IMG/VR virus record: IMGVR_UViG_3300042448_001702 | Coordinates: 96,008 to 160,007 of that record | Length of the DNA stretch: 64,000 nucleotides | Source: a virus | Direction: 5' to 3' (one strand) | Part shown: piece after piece, positions 14,453 to 22,757 of the stretch | How positions within the stretch are numbered: the stretch's first letter is position 1 | Layout: the number at the start of each line of letters is the position of its first letter | Made by a program: the position numbers and the translations under genes | The notes under the pieces: generated by a model | What the model was told of the DNA's origin: nothing | The model's database searches: none | Seen by the model: only the letters and a program-made list of their open reading frames with translations

Positions 14453-15247
14453 TTATTTGCTTCTAACTTTCTTTAGAGCTCTTGCACCCAATATCCATTT
14501 TTTTCCTATTGGGTTTTCAATTGGTTTTCTAAGGAAAGAATCAACTTGCTTTTGTACTGATTTAGAAACTGGATGGTATTCCGTATTATCTACTATGATA
14601 AAATTGTTGTGGAATATTCCCTGAAACTTACCCATATTCTCTTGGCACTTTCTCCAAACGTCTTTTACCAACGATTCAGGTAGGCTTCTGCTTCTTTCAG
14701 CATTTCTTTTTAATGCAACTTCCAACGAAGTGTTTACGAATACCATATAACAATCATATCCAAGCTTTTCGGCTTTGTCTTTTTTGTTACGGATTTTAAG
14801 AACTTCATCTCCCGTTCCGTCAATTATCATTCCTAAACGTCCTGCTTCGTAAAATTCTTGTTGTTTCTTAGTAACCTCTTTAGCCTTATTACGAATAGAA
14901 TCACCAGTCTCCCCAGCTATAAAAGCCCAGAAGTTAGGGTCATTCTTTTCGATGTCTGCTAAATCTTTTGGATTGATTCCTCTTTTTTTGAGAGCTTGTT
15001 CAAATGCGGTGTCTGAATTGATTATCTTCAATCCACCTGCCGATACCGAATCCATTTCTCCCCTACCAACACCAAAGATTTCCTTTGCCGTGTAGGATTT
15101 ACCGCTACCCGGTCCACCAGCCAAAAAGATACATTTAAGGATACCAGGATCATCAACTCCTTCGGTGATAATATCTACGAATAAGTTTGTTCTGATTTCC
15201 TTTAGCTCTTTTTGGATAGTAGATAGTTCGGATATAAGCTTTTTCAT
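14453..15247 (-). CDS. Zeta-toxin-like P-loop kinase
   Basis: A 264-residue protein. A helical N-terminus is followed by Walker A GGPGSGKS (44-51), a Zeta-toxin-like acceptor region with NSDTAFEQAL and a catalytic-looking IDGTGDE segment. The later RNAERSRSLPESLV resembles the lid arginines of small-molecule kinases. Zeta-type enzymes phosphorylate UDP-sugars, while phage relatives may act on other small molecules or on protein. No antitoxin-like partner is adjacent, so a toxin-antitoxin role is unlikely. Confidence 0.72.
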   Translation of the reverse strand: MKKLISELSTIQKELKEIRTNLFVDIITEGVDDPGILKCIFLAGGPGSGKSYTAKEIFGVGRGEMDSVSAGGLKIINSDTAFEQALKKRGINPKDLADIEKNDPNFWAFIAGETGDSIRNKAKEVTKKQQEFYEAGRLGMIIDGTGDEVLKIRNKKDKAEKLGYDCYMVFVNTSLEVALKRNAERSRSLPESLVKDVWRKCQENMGKFQGIFHNNFIIVDNTEYHPVSKSVQKQVDSFLRKPIENPIGKKWILGARALKKVRSK

Positions 15248-15250
15248 TGA

Positions 15251-15499
15251 TTACTTACTAGTCTTCTTCTTTGCTGCTGGCTTTTTCTTTTCAACAACAA
15301 TAGTCTTAGCAACTTTTTTAGCCTTATCAGCTACTTTCTTTACTTTAACTGCAACTTCCTTAACTTCTTCGATTTTTTCTTCGATAGTATCTGGAATGTT
15401 ATTGTTGTTCTTATCTTCAATCTTTCCAGACTTCATACCGAAGTATGCGAATGTACCACCGATTGCAAGAACTGCCAAAATAATTAAAAATGTTCCCAT
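15251..15499 (-). CDS. Membrane-anchored Lys/Ala-rich protein with a calcium-loop-like motif
   Basis: An N-terminal transmembrane helix (about 3-21) is followed by KIEDKNNNNIPDTIEEK. Its DKNNNNIPD resembles the short DxNxNxIPD calcium-binding loops found in Bacteroidota surface proteins. The rest is a repetitive Lys/Ala/Val helix (VKKVADKAKKVAKTI) with a basic end. The protein may be anchored in the membrane or act as a virion component. It lies 3 nt upstream of the kinase gene. Confidence 0.6.
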   Translation of the reverse strand: MGTFLIILAVLAIGGTFAYFGMKSGKIEDKNNNNIPDTIEEKIEEVKEVAVKVKKVADKAKKVAKTIVVEKKKPAAKKKTSK

Positions 15500-15551
15500 A
15501 ATTTTTGTTTTAAGGTTTATCTATAAATATATAGTTTTTTTGTAAACAAAC

Positions 15552-15809
15552 TTAATCCTCATCGTATAAAGAGTATCTTTTAACAGGTTTCTCAACCTTT
15601 ATTTCCTCTTTATAGATTACTTCTACCGTCCCTTTACGAGCTGATAGGAAGAAATCCGTTTGTCCGGTTTGTTGAAAATGATACTCCAACCCATCGGTTA
15701 GAGATTCTAAAATGGTAGAAGGAGAGTCTACCGGCTGCCATCTATCACCCGGTGGTACTCTCCTTAATACTACTTCTTTAACTTCTTCTATTTTAGTTTC
15801 AAAAGCCAT
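15552..15809 (-). CDS. Hypothetical protein (85 aa)
   Basis: A small protein with a Pro/Arg-rich segment (LRRVPPGDRWQPVDSPS) and an acidic C-terminus YSLYDED. Its ATG shares one base with the stop of the upstream DUF4494-like gene, indicating coupling. No domain is recognised. Confidence 0.55.
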   Translation of the reverse strand: MAFETKIEEVKEVVLRRVPPGDRWQPVDSPSTILESLTDGLEYHFQQTGQTDFFLSARKGTVEVIYKEEIKVEKPVKRYSLYDED

Positions 15810-16030
15810 TATTTAATAACTTGTAAGATTTTAGATTCTTTAGCCGCAGATACTTCATAGTCTAATTGAATACCTGCTTTTTCGAATTCTTTAACTACCC
15901 TAGCTTCAGCTTCCGTAACGGTCATAGCATCAACCAAATAGTTTTCTTTCACTTTTTTGATTTTTGTACCACCTTTACCGCCATCTACCTCATGTTGTAC
16001 TGTTACTGTAACTTCAAAATACTTTGCCAT
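15809..16030 (-). CDS. DUF4494-like protein, half length
   Basis: A 73-residue protein whose core KKVKENYLVDAMTVTEAEAR closely resembles the first half of DUF4494 proteins of Bacteroidota and their phages, which are usually about twice as long. The ending DYEVSAAKESKILQV is probably a compact beta/alpha unit. It is the first gene after the promoter at 16057-16088. The function of the family is unknown. Confidence 0.65.
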   Translation of the reverse strand: MAKYFEVTVTVQHEVDGGKGGTKIKKVKENYLVDAMTVTEAEARVVKEFEKAGIQLDYEVSAAKESKILQVIK

Positions 16031-16056
16031 AATTTTATGTTTTTAATGTTTAATTA

Positions 16057-16088
16057 CAAATATACTACTTTTTTCTGAATTTTCCAAA
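16057..16088 (-). promoter_or_regulatory. Bacteroidota-type promoter for the DUF4494-like gene
   Basis: On the minus strand, TTTGG (16084-16088) is followed after 19 nt by TATATTTG (16057-16064). The ATG at 16030 follows an A-rich leader. The -33 box lies immediately next to the stop codon of the HNH gene. Confidence 0.72.
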
Positions 16089-16652
16089 TTAATATTCATA
16101 TTCTTTTTTAGGTCCAGAAAGGTTTCCATTTATTAAGAACGAACAATTGAAACACAACATTCTTAAATTATCGTATTGATGATTCTTTTTGTTACCATCT
16201 AAAAAGTCTAAAACTAATGGAACTCTATGGTCTGTTATTCTCCTTTCTTCAAATCCACAATTTGAACATTTTTCTTCAACATAGCCACTAAGTAGTAATC
16301 TTTTTTTAAGTTTCCATACAGGATACTTTGGATACTTACCAGCTATAATATCGTCCAATGCATGAAATCCACCCTGGGTTTGAGTTCCTTTTCTTATACC
16401 CAATCCGTGTGGATTTTTAAGGTCCTCAAATACACCATATTCTCTTGCGTATTTTTTATAGGTATTATATGATACCCCTAATAATTTTGCTGCTTCAGCC
16501 GCCGAACGGGCTTTTTTTTGTATATCCTTTATTTCACTTTCTAATAAAGGTCTAGCACCCAATCCCCTCTTTGTTCTTCGTTGGGGTGCCAATGATAAAT
16601 TCTTTGTAGGGTCAAAGTTAGGAAATTCCCTAAATTCTTTTTGCTCTTCCAT
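16089..16652 (-). CDS. HNH endonuclease-like protein with zinc-binding cysteines
   Basis: A 187-residue protein. The central AAEAAKLLGVSYNTYKKYA forms a helix-turn-helix. Next comes a zinc site with CSNCGF and, later, LCFNC, between which lie the HNH-like elements TDHRVPLVLDFLDGNKKN and HQYDNLRML. Such proteins in phages act as free-standing homing or packaging-associated nucleases. The conserved ALDDIIAGKYPKYPVWKLKK segment is typical of phage versions. HNH classification is likely, although the active-site histidine cannot be pinned with certainty. Confidence 0.75.
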   Translation of the reverse strand: MEEQKEFREFPNFDPTKNLSLAPQRRTKRGLGARPLLESEIKDIQKKARSAAEAAKLLGVSYNTYKKYAREYGVFEDLKNPHGLGIRKGTQTQGGFHALDDIIAGKYPKYPVWKLKKRLLLSGYVEEKCSNCGFEERRITDHRVPLVLDFLDGNKKNHQYDNLRMLCFNCSFLINGNLSGPKKEYEY

Positions 16653-16700
16653 AACAATTTTGATAGACTTATTTGCTTTCTTTATATAAGTATATCAATT

Positions 16701-16961
16701 TTATTTTTTCGGATTATTTTTTTTATTTTCAAATTCAATTTCTACCGAAATCCATTTTCCTCTTGGACAACCACCCATAACAGGCGTATATATTTTTTTA
16801 CTTAGCATACACCCACACTCTCCACAATGAATATATGGATTATCTTTTTTAGAATCGCATTTATCACAAATTTCCATTCTAGCAATAGCCAATCCGCTTT
16901 CCCATTCATTTGGATTATATGATATTTTCCAAGCCCTAAATATTTCTTCTATTTTGTTCAT
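16701..16961 (-). CDS. Zinc-ribbon protein (86 aa)
   Basis: Four or more conserved cysteines (ICDKCD, HCGECGCML, GGCPRGKW) form a likely zinc ribbon after a helical start. Small zinc-ribbon proteins of this pattern recur in phages next to glycosyltransferase or kinase genes, with no established function. Its ATG overlaps the stop of the kinase-like gene by 4 nt, so the two are probably made together. Confidence 0.65.
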   Translation of the reverse strand: MNKIEEIFRAWKISYNPNEWESGLAIARMEICDKCDSKKDNPYIHCGECGCMLSKKIYTPVMGGCPRGKWISVEIEFENKKNNPKK

Positions 16962-17374
16962 ATCTTTTGGTTTTCTCTCAAATAATGAACTAATTTAGTA
17001 AATGATTGTACTGCATTATCTGATGTTGTATCCATATCAAAAAAGTTTTCTTGCGGTTGTTCGTATTCGCACATTCTATCTTTCAATTTTTTCTTATTAG
17101 CATGTACATATATCTCTACTATACCATCACCGCATTTATTTTTGAATTCCTCTCTTTGTTTTAAATCAGGCGATGTGATAGAAACTACAACATCACAATT
17201 ATTATTATTTAAAAAGGCTGAAATTATTTGTGCTTCATTTATATCAAACGTATCGTTATCAATATGAAAGACATCCTTTCTCCAATTACGTTTTTCCGTT
17301 TGGAGAAGTTCTTTAAGTTTGTTTGCTTGTATTGTTTTGCCCGTACCCGGCTGCCCCGTAAACCAATATATCAT
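16958..17374 (-). CDS. Adenylylsulfate-kinase-like P-loop protein
   Basis: A 138-residue protein starting MIYWFTGQPGTGKT, with the Walker A motif at 7-14. The following FHIDNDTFD resembles the substrate-binding strand of APS kinases (CysC-like). The later catalytic regions are shortened relative to the usual 180-200 residues, so the true substrate may differ. Phages commonly carry such small kinases of uncertain role. The zinc-ribbon gene follows with a 4-nt overlap. Confidence 0.7.
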   Translation of the reverse strand: MIYWFTGQPGTGKTIQANKLKELLQTEKRNWRKDVFHIDNDTFDINEAQIISAFLNNNNCDVVVSITSPDLKQREEFKNKCGDGIVEIYVHANKKKLKDRMCEYEQPQENFFDMDTTSDNAVQSFTKLVHYLRENQKI

Positions 17375-17395
17375 AACTTTGTTTTACATAAGTAT

Positions 17396-17421
17396 TTTAT
17401 TTTAAAATAATTTAAAATAAA
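17396..17421 (-). terminator. AT-only inverted repeat after the fibre gene
   Basis: A perfect 11-bp inverted repeat (TTTATTTTAAA / TTTAAAATAAA, 4-nt spacer) starts right after the fibre stop codon. It is made only of A and T, so it would be a weak terminator, and it may instead be chance in an AT-rich genome. Confidence 0.35.
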
Positions 17422-19812
17422 TTATGCTACTTGTGTTACAGTTGCTATGATGGCTGGCGCTATAGGTCTAACAGGAACCAATGAACTACTAACACTTGCT
17501 AATTCTAAATTAGTATCCGAAGTTGCATATCGTAACTCCATATAACTACCAGATTCCATAGTATATATTAAATTCATTGAACCAATACTATATCCGTTAT
17601 TAGCTACACCAAATACGGAGTTAGAATACTCAACATCAGTTCCATTTTTTGCAAACCAAGTATGAAGGGTTGCAATCTGATTATCGTTAGTATCCATTTG
17701 AATACTATATTGGAAGTTGTAAATACCAGTATGTTCAAAAACTATTTTCGTATAAGTATTCGCGCCAGCGCTTCCACTTAAATACATACCACTTTTTACA
17801 TATAATGGTGATACTCCATTAACAAAAGATGCGGAATACAATTGGTTTTGTGTTAGTAATAACGAACCCGTATTTACCAATGATAGGAAATTAAACTGCT
17901 TCTGTCTATTTTTGTAAAAATCACCATCAACATACATTGAACCAGTAAAGTATGATGAACCCGTTACGGTCATTATTGAATTTTGGAAGTGCGTGCTACC
18001 ACTTACAAAAACAGAACCACTTAATACAGTATTACCAATTAGCGTGTTGTCTCCAGTTTGAACGGTTGACCCACTCATTTGAATACTACCACTTAATATA
18101 GTGTTACCAATTAGTGTGCTTAATCCACTTTGTATCATTGAACCGGTTAAGTTAAATGAACCACTAATTGTTTGAGTACCATAAAAAGTGTTTGCCGATG
18201 CGGTTTCTGCAAATTTATAATAGTTTGATATTTGGGTTGATGAAGATACAATATCTACTGCTTTTAATGAAGCAGTATATAATTCTATTGCCGAAATTTC
18301 TCCTTTTATAGAACCAGTTGATTCATATAAATTTGAGTTTAAAGCAAATACATCATAGTTTTGTATTTGAGTTGATGATGAAACAATAGCTACTGCTTTT
18401 AATGAAGCAGTGTAAGATTCTATATTATTTAATTCAATTCTAGCTGAACCTGTAAATGTATTAATAGCTGTTACTATTTCATCATAAGCTATCGGTCTCC
18501 ATTTAGAATCCGTATAACCCATAATTTTTGCTTCACTTGAATTATAAATCAACTGTCCCTCACCTAATACTAAACTATTGGTTTGAGCGTTTGTAAAAGA
18601 TGCCAACCTAAGTGATGATGATGAAATTAATACTACAGTTGCTGCTGTCAAACTTAACGATGATGGAGAAACAATTTCAGGATTTGCTGATTGTGATAAA
18701 TAAACCCCAGATGCACTTACAAATTCACTAATATGTGCTTTACCATAAACGGATAAAGTATTTGTTACTGCATCAAATGTAAGATTAGTTTCAACACTTC
18801 CACTTCCAGCCGGTAAATAAGTTATTAGACCATTATTTGTACTGCCTGATAATGGAAGTAAACTTGTACCCGATGAACCACTACTACCGCTTGAGCCACT
18901 TGTACCATTTTCACCAGATGAGCCGCTTGTGCCAGATGTACCGCTTGTGCCAGAAGTTCCTGGCGAACCATTACCGGAAGTTCCGCTTGTACCGCTTGAG
19001 CCGCTCGAGCCAGATGTACCAGCACCATCAGTACCGCTACTACCCGATGACCCACTACTTCCGCTTGAGCCGCTTGTACCGCTTGAGCCACTACTTCCGC
19101 TTGAACCATCAGTACCAGGCAATCCCGGACCACCGCTAGAACCTGATGACCCACTTGAGCCATCACTTCCTTGTGAACCATTTGTACCCGATGAGCCGCT
19201 AGAACCTGATGAACCAGGTAATCCACTACTACCAGAAGAACCAGATGTACCATTTACACCACTTGTACCAGAATCTCCCGAAATTCCGCTTGAACCGCTT
19301 GAACCGCTTGAACCGCTTGAACTACTTTCTCCACTTGAGCCGCTTGAACCAGAAGAACCAGGTGAACCTTGTACACCATTCACTCCAGATGAACCAGAAC
19401 TTCCCGAAGTTCCAAAGAATGTACCATTTTCTCCATTTACACCAGATGTCCCACTTTGACCGGATGAACCACTTGAGCCGCTTGAACCACTACTACCACT
19501 TTCTCCTGAACTACCCGATGAGCCGCTTGAACCGCTTGAACCATCAGTACCATTTTGTGATAAACCACTACTACCAGATGAACCAGATGAACCTGCACTT
19601 GCATTAGTACCGCTAGAGCCACTTGAGCCACTACTTCCGTTTGACCCACTTGTACCACTACTTCCGCTTGAACCAGATGAGCCACCTGAGCCAGCAGAAC
19701 CGCCAGTACCGGATGTTCCAATATTTATCAAATTTTCAAGATAAGAAAAGTTGGCATCCATTTCGGAAGCTGTAAGTGGAGAGCCTTTAGGAATTCTTAA
19801 TATTAATGACAT
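17422..19812 (-). CDS. Collagen-like fibre protein with Gly-Ser-Ser repeats
   Basis: A 796-residue protein in three parts. Residues 1-30 carry the phage tail-fibre start LTASEMDANFSYLENL. About 32-325 are nearly continuous Gly-X-Y triplets of GSSGSSGTSG type, which should form a collagen-like triple helix. The C-terminal 470 residues contain short repeated units (SGSIQMSGSTVQTG-like and GEISAIELYTASLKAVDIV-like) and a beta-rich head ending in a likely receptor-binding or trimerisation domain. It is probably a virion fibre on the tail or head surface. High GC in the repeat creates long spurious reading frames on both strands. Confidence 0.85.
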   Translation of the reverse strand: MSLILRIPKGSPLTASEMDANFSYLENLINIGTSGTGGSAGSGGSSGSSGSSGTSGSNGSSGSSGSSGTNASAGSSGSSGSSGLSQNGTDGSSGSSGSSGSSGESGSSGSSGSSGSSGQSGTSGVNGENGTFFGTSGSSGSSGVNGVQGSPGSSGSSGSSGESSSSGSSGSSGSSGISGDSGTSGVNGTSGSSGSSGLPGSSGSSGSSGTNGSQGSDGSSGSSGSSGGPGLPGTDGSSGSSGSSGTSGSSGSSGSSGSSGTDGAGTSGSSGSSGTSGTSGNGSPGTSGTSGTSGTSGSSGENGTSGSSGSSGSSGTSLLPLSGSTNNGLITYLPAGSGSVETNLTFDAVTNTLSVYGKAHISEFVSASGVYLSQSANPEIVSPSSLSLTAATVVLISSSSLRLASFTNAQTNSLVLGEGQLIYNSSEAKIMGYTDSKWRPIAYDEIVTAINTFTGSARIELNNIESYTASLKAVAIVSSSTQIQNYDVFALNSNLYESTGSIKGEISAIELYTASLKAVDIVSSSTQISNYYKFAETASANTFYGTQTISGSFNLTGSMIQSGLSTLIGNTILSGSIQMSGSTVQTGDNTLIGNTVLSGSVFVSGSTHFQNSIMTVTGSSYFTGSMYVDGDFYKNRQKQFNFLSLVNTGSLLLTQNQLYSASFVNGVSPLYVKSGMYLSGSAGANTYTKIVFEHTGIYNFQYSIQMDTNDNQIATLHTWFAKNGTDVEYSNSVFGVANNGYSIGSMNLIYTMESGSYMELRYATSDTNLELASVSSSLVPVRPIAPAIIATVTQVA

Positions 19813-19878
19813 GGTTCTTTTATGTTATTTTTGTAATGTTATAACAGTAAATATATTCAAATACTAAAAGAAATGATT

Positions 19879-20151
19879 TTAATCTTGAGAAAATCCCCTT
19901 TTCTTCTTCTTAGTTCCCAATGCTGATTCAGAAAGTGTTCCGATAGCAATTTTGTCCAAAATTACTTCTCTTTGATTTCTACGAATAGCCTTTTGTTTTT
20001 CTTCTCTCTTTTGAGTTGTGGGCTTAGTGTATTCCTTTCGGTTTTTTAATTCTATTATATGCCCAGACTTAATAACCTTTCTTTTGAATTCTTTAAGAGC
20101 CTTATTTATGTCCTGCTTTGTACAGTCCACTATAACTATTGATACTCCCAT
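19879..20151 (-). CDS. rpsU: Ribosomal protein bS21 homologue
   Basis: A 90-residue protein. Its first 60 residues match bS21: a beta start (IVIVDCTKQD), the helix INKALKEFKRKVIKSG, HIIELKNRKEYTKPTT and a basic helix (KREEKQKAIRRNQ). A tail of about 30 residues follows (to KKKKRGFSQD) that typical Bacteroidota bS21 lacks. bS21 joins the small subunit near the 16S rRNA 3' end and can be swapped into host ribosomes; phage-encoded copies are known from uncultured large phages. In Bacteroidota bS21 helps sequester the anti-Shine-Dalgarno sequence, so a phage version could alter start-site choice. It sits between the fibre and a HAD gene. Confidence 0.9.
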   Translation of the reverse strand: MGVSIVIVDCTKQDINKALKEFKRKVIKSGHIIELKNRKEYTKPTTQKREEKQKAIRRNQREVILDKIAIGTLSESALGTKKKKRGFSQD

Positions 20152-20154
20152 ATA

Positions 20155-20886
20155 TTATTTAATTTGTTGTATAGCTGCTTTATAAACTTTGGAGTCTTTA
20201 TCATAACGTAAAGCAGATGCAATTTTTATATCTTTGTTTGTTTCAGGATTTTTAATTCTTTTATTTAAAATCGTATCTTTTTCTTTTTGTGATTTCTGCA
20301 TAAAAGAATGCCAATTTTGTGATATTGGATTAAATACTTTAGGTTGAGATTCTTCTTTTGATTTTACATGCTGAATCTTTTGTTTTATGTTTGGGTACTT
20401 TTTTAATCTTTTTCGTACTGCCTCAACATTTTTAATTGAATCATCTACAAAGAAAACATCATCATACTTCTCATCCCTTACTTTTGCTTCAATCCAGTCT
20501 GCTTTCTTTTCAGGATCAGCATCACCTAAAGCAACAACATTTAAATTACGAATTCCTAAATCTCTAATAAAGTCATAAACAGGTTTATATGCACTCCTAG
20601 CAGTAAGAATGTAAATAGTTCTACCGCTATCAGATGCAGACATTCTTTTTAATAATTCAAAATACCCTTTAATTAACTTTGGATTTGATACCTTTTGAAA
20701 ATCGGCATAATCAAATACATCACCAGGTCTTTCTTTGTAAACAGCATATTGACCAGGACTTAATTTTGATTTCTTACCATCTTTATGAGTTACATATATA
20801 AAAGAAGATGTTTTGACAAGTGTATCATCAAAATCAAATACCCTTAACTTCTTATCTTCAGTAAATAAAGTTCTTGAGATTGGCAT
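20155..20886 (-). CDS. HAD-superfamily phosphatase (polynucleotide-phosphatase-like)
   Basis: A 243-residue protein with the HAD nucleophile motif DFDDT (18-22), motif II in TIYILTARSA and an acidic motif in VFFVDDSIKN. The C-terminal 80 residues are Lys/Gln-rich and may bind nucleic acid or a phage partner. The pattern resembles the 3'-phosphatase part of phage polynucleotide kinases, but no kinase domain is fused. It lies 3 nt upstream of the bS21 gene. Confidence 0.75.
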   Translation of the reverse strand: MPISRTLFTEDKKLRVFDFDDTLVKTSSFIYVTHKDGKKSKLSPGQYAVYKERPGDVFDYADFQKVSNPKLIKGYFELLKRMSASDSGRTIYILTARSAYKPVYDFIRDLGIRNLNVVALGDADPEKKADWIEAKVRDEKYDDVFFVDDSIKNVEAVRKRLKKYPNIKQKIQHVKSKEESQPKVFNPISQNWHSFMQKSQKEKDTILNKRIKNPETNKDIKIASALRYDKDSKVYKAAIQQIK

Positions 20887-20895
20887 TAAAACCTA

Positions 20896-21186
20896 TTATT
20901 TTAATTTAATTACAATAAATCCTTCAGTAGCTCCACCAGTACCTAATCGTATAGGTCCTCTATCACCAACGGGAGCTGCTAACATTGCTGCTGGTATAGC
21001 TTCAATTAAATCATCTACCATTTGATTTAATCTGGTCTTAGAATAAAAATCACCCGGAGCTACAATCCACATTTTATCCTTAAAGTGCTCAAGACGAACT
21101 TTACTACCTAAAGTTTGTTTTACTATCTTTTCCAATTTAGGATTAGATACTTCTACTAATAATGATTTAAGTGATACATTTGCCAT
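20896..21186 (-). CDS. Hypothetical protein (96 aa)
   Basis: A small protein with mixed helix and strand (SLKSLLVEVSNPKLEKIVKQ, then the glycine-rich GPIRLGTGGATEGFIVIKLK). No domain is recognised. Its position between the membrane coiled-coil gene and the HAD gene, near a fibre gene, suggests a late or virion role only by context. Confidence 0.55.
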   Translation of the reverse strand: MANVSLKSLLVEVSNPKLEKIVKQTLGSKVRLEHFKDKMWIVAPGDFYSKTRLNQMVDDLIEAIPAAMLAAPVGDRGPIRLGTGGATEGFIVIKLK

Positions 21187-21189
21187 TTC

Positions 21190-21501
21190 TTATCCGTTTA
21201 ATAATTTTTTGTTTCTTGGAGTCTTTACTAATTTATCATTCTCTTTGGTAAGGAATTCCACTTTAACACTCAATTCAGCTACTTTAGCTGTCATATCCAA
21301 AACCATCTTTCGTAATTCATCCTTCTCTCTGGAAGATGCGGCGAGAAGTGCTTCTAATTTAGTAATACGGTCTTTGCAATCATGTCTGATAAACTCATCA
21401 TCTTTCTCCTTACGCATTGCTCTCTTTTCATAGTAACGAAATGCGGTTGTTCCACTTAATACTGTGATTGCCGTTATTAATACCGAATATATGTTTTCCA
21501 T
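21190..21501 (-). CDS. Membrane-anchored coiled-coil protein (103 aa)
   Basis: One N-terminal transmembrane helix (about 5-22) is followed by a long charged coiled coil (KLEALLAASSREKDELRKMV, then AELSVKVEFLTKENDKL). The layout matches phage inner-membrane proteins such as i-spanin-like or lysis-associated proteins, but no lysis partner is seen nearby. It overlaps neither neighbour and follows the 108-aa gene by one base. Confidence 0.6.
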   Translation of the reverse strand: MENIYSVLITAITVLSGTTAFRYYEKRAMRKEKDDEFIRHDCKDRITKLEALLAASSREKDELRKMVLDMTAKVAELSVKVEFLTKENDKLVKTPRNKKLLNG

Positions 21502-21828
21502 TTAGATGTCTTTTTGTGGTTCTTCTTCAGTTTGAGGTAACGCTGCTGCAACTCTTTCTTGTCCTTTCTTATCGAAGTATTCTTTTACATACTTCAATCT
21601 CTTTTCGGTATCCAAAATTTCATGGTAGTCCATATCCATAAGGTCATTTAGAATCTGACCTCTATTTGATGTTTTCTTTCCAGTTACTACAATAGCTACT
21701 TGCTTCTTTGTAGATGGAGTACCTCTATCATAGTATTTCATAATAGCTTTAAGGTGAGTATCGTTAATACCCATCTCTTTTATGAAGTTTTCTCTTATTA
21801 TAGCTCTAATTTGCTCTTTTATATTCAT
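21502..21828 (-). CDS. Hypothetical helical protein (108 aa)
   Basis: The N-terminus MNIKEQIRAIIRENFIKEMG recalls the short helical start of several T4-like virion proteins. The rest is charged and helical, ending in an acidic tail TEEEPQKDI. It is adjacent to the membrane coiled-coil gene, and the large glycan island begins just upstream of it. No function can be assigned. Confidence 0.55.
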   Translation of the reverse strand: MNIKEQIRAIIRENFIKEMGINDTHLKAIMKYYDRGTPSTKKQVAIVVTGKKTSNRGQILNDLMDMDYHEILDTEKRLKYVKEYFDKKGQERVAAALPQTEEEPQKDI

Positions 21829-21854
21829 TTCATCTAATTTTACGATAATAAATA

Positions 21855-22757
21855 TTAGATTTGAAGATTAGGTTGATTTTTTTGAATTAATTTTGTAGCG
21901 AATGTTGAAATTTCTTGTCTTGCTATATCATAGGCCCTATCATAAAACTCCTTTTTCTTATCTATTGGTTTTATTTTATCAGCAAATTCAGGTACCCTAT
22001 TAATATAATCCTCTGTTATATAAACCCCATCTAATACAAATTGTTGTACATTGTATCCTAATTTTATTGCTATCTTTCCGGCTTCCATCCCATATGTATC
22101 TTCAGGCCCATATCCCCCAAATGATTCCGGAATATCTACTAATTCCCAAAATGATTTAGAATATAAAGTATGCATTCCACATCCAAATTTAAGTGTTGGA
22201 ATTTGCTTTGCACTTATAAAATTAATTTTTTGATTGTATGTATTTTCAATAACTTCTTTTGAATCTATTGCATATCCAAATGGTTTATCTAAATATTCAG
22301 AATGTGTTAAGTAGTCCCAACTAGTATCCCACCATTTTGGTAAAGATGGAGATAATAAATAAATACCATCTAATTTGTAAGATACATCCAATTGGTATCG
22401 TAACATATGTTCGTGAAACAGAATATCAGTATCACAAAATATAAATTGGTCATAATCCAATTTATAACTTTCTCTCTTTTGTTGTGTAGTTCCCCAACAA
22501 GATGTATCTAATATAATTTCATTTATATTTTTTAATCCATTAAAAAGAACACCAAATCTGGCTACAAAATATGATTGTTTGTATTCGCTATTATCCCAAT
22601 CTGTTAATTTTGGATTTAGGTTTAGTGTGGCTTTAATTGTAACATCATCATCGTTATTAAGATATTTAAAGGCTTTATGCATTTGAATCATAAGTCTTTC
22701 AAACATTTCCATTTCGGATGGCATTACATGGATACAAATTAGGGTTCTTTTTTTCAT
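21855..22757 (-). CDS. Putative GT-A glycosyltransferase
   Basis: A 300-residue protein with a clear DxD motif in FIFCDTDILF (metal and nucleotide-sugar site). The later GGYGPEDTYGMEAGKIAIKLG carries the acidic pair expected for the catalytic base and acceptor side. It closes the large glycan island on its downstream edge and overlaps the epimerase stop by 4 nt. Donor and acceptor are unknown. Confidence 0.72.
   Translation of the reverse strand: MKKRTLICIHVMPSEMEMFERLMIQMHKAFKYLNNDDDVTIKATLNLNPKLTDWDNSEYKQSYFVARFGVLFNGLKNINEIILDTSCWGTTQQKRESYKLDYDQFIFCDTDILFHEHMLRYQLDVSYKLDGIYLLSPSLPKWWDTSWDYLTHSEYLDKPFGYAIDSKEVIENTYNQKINFISAKQIPTLKFGCGMHTLYSKSFWELVDIPESFGGYGPEDTYGMEAGKIAIKLGYNVQQFVLDGVYITEDYINRVPEFADKIKPIDKKKEFYDRAYDIARQEISTFATKLIQKNQPNLQI

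Noticed and set aside
14453-15247. Zeta toxin of a toxin-antitoxin system
   Set aside because: The P-loop kinase resembles Zeta toxins, but no small antitoxin gene with matching layout is next to it, so it is reported only as a Zeta-like kinase.
18837-19607. Overlapping plus-strand frames of 100-176 aa rich in Pro/Glu/Leu or Tyr/Arg/Leu
   Set aside because: They are complements of the Gly-Ser-Ser repeat in the fibre gene. A repeated, GC-rich codon pattern keeps several frames open. They have no leader, promoter or family features.
18850-19700. CRISPR-like short tandem repeats
   Set aside because: The repeats are 9-nt GGN-(TC)N-(TC)N codon units without fixed-length unique spacers, and they encode a continuous protein. 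No cas genes are nearby apart from the Cas4-like nuclease, which lies in a replication module.
18825-19721. Minus-strand frames (18825-19253 and 19437-19721) rich in Val/Ala/Gln/His
   Set aside because: They are shifted-frame readings of the same collagen-like repeat and fully overlap the fibre gene.
1409-21501. Spanin or holin identity for the small membrane coiled-coil proteins at 1409-1678, 6483-6827 and 21190-21501
   Set aside because: No endolysin or paired o-spanin lipoprotein is visible nearby; a single helix plus coiled coil is not enough.
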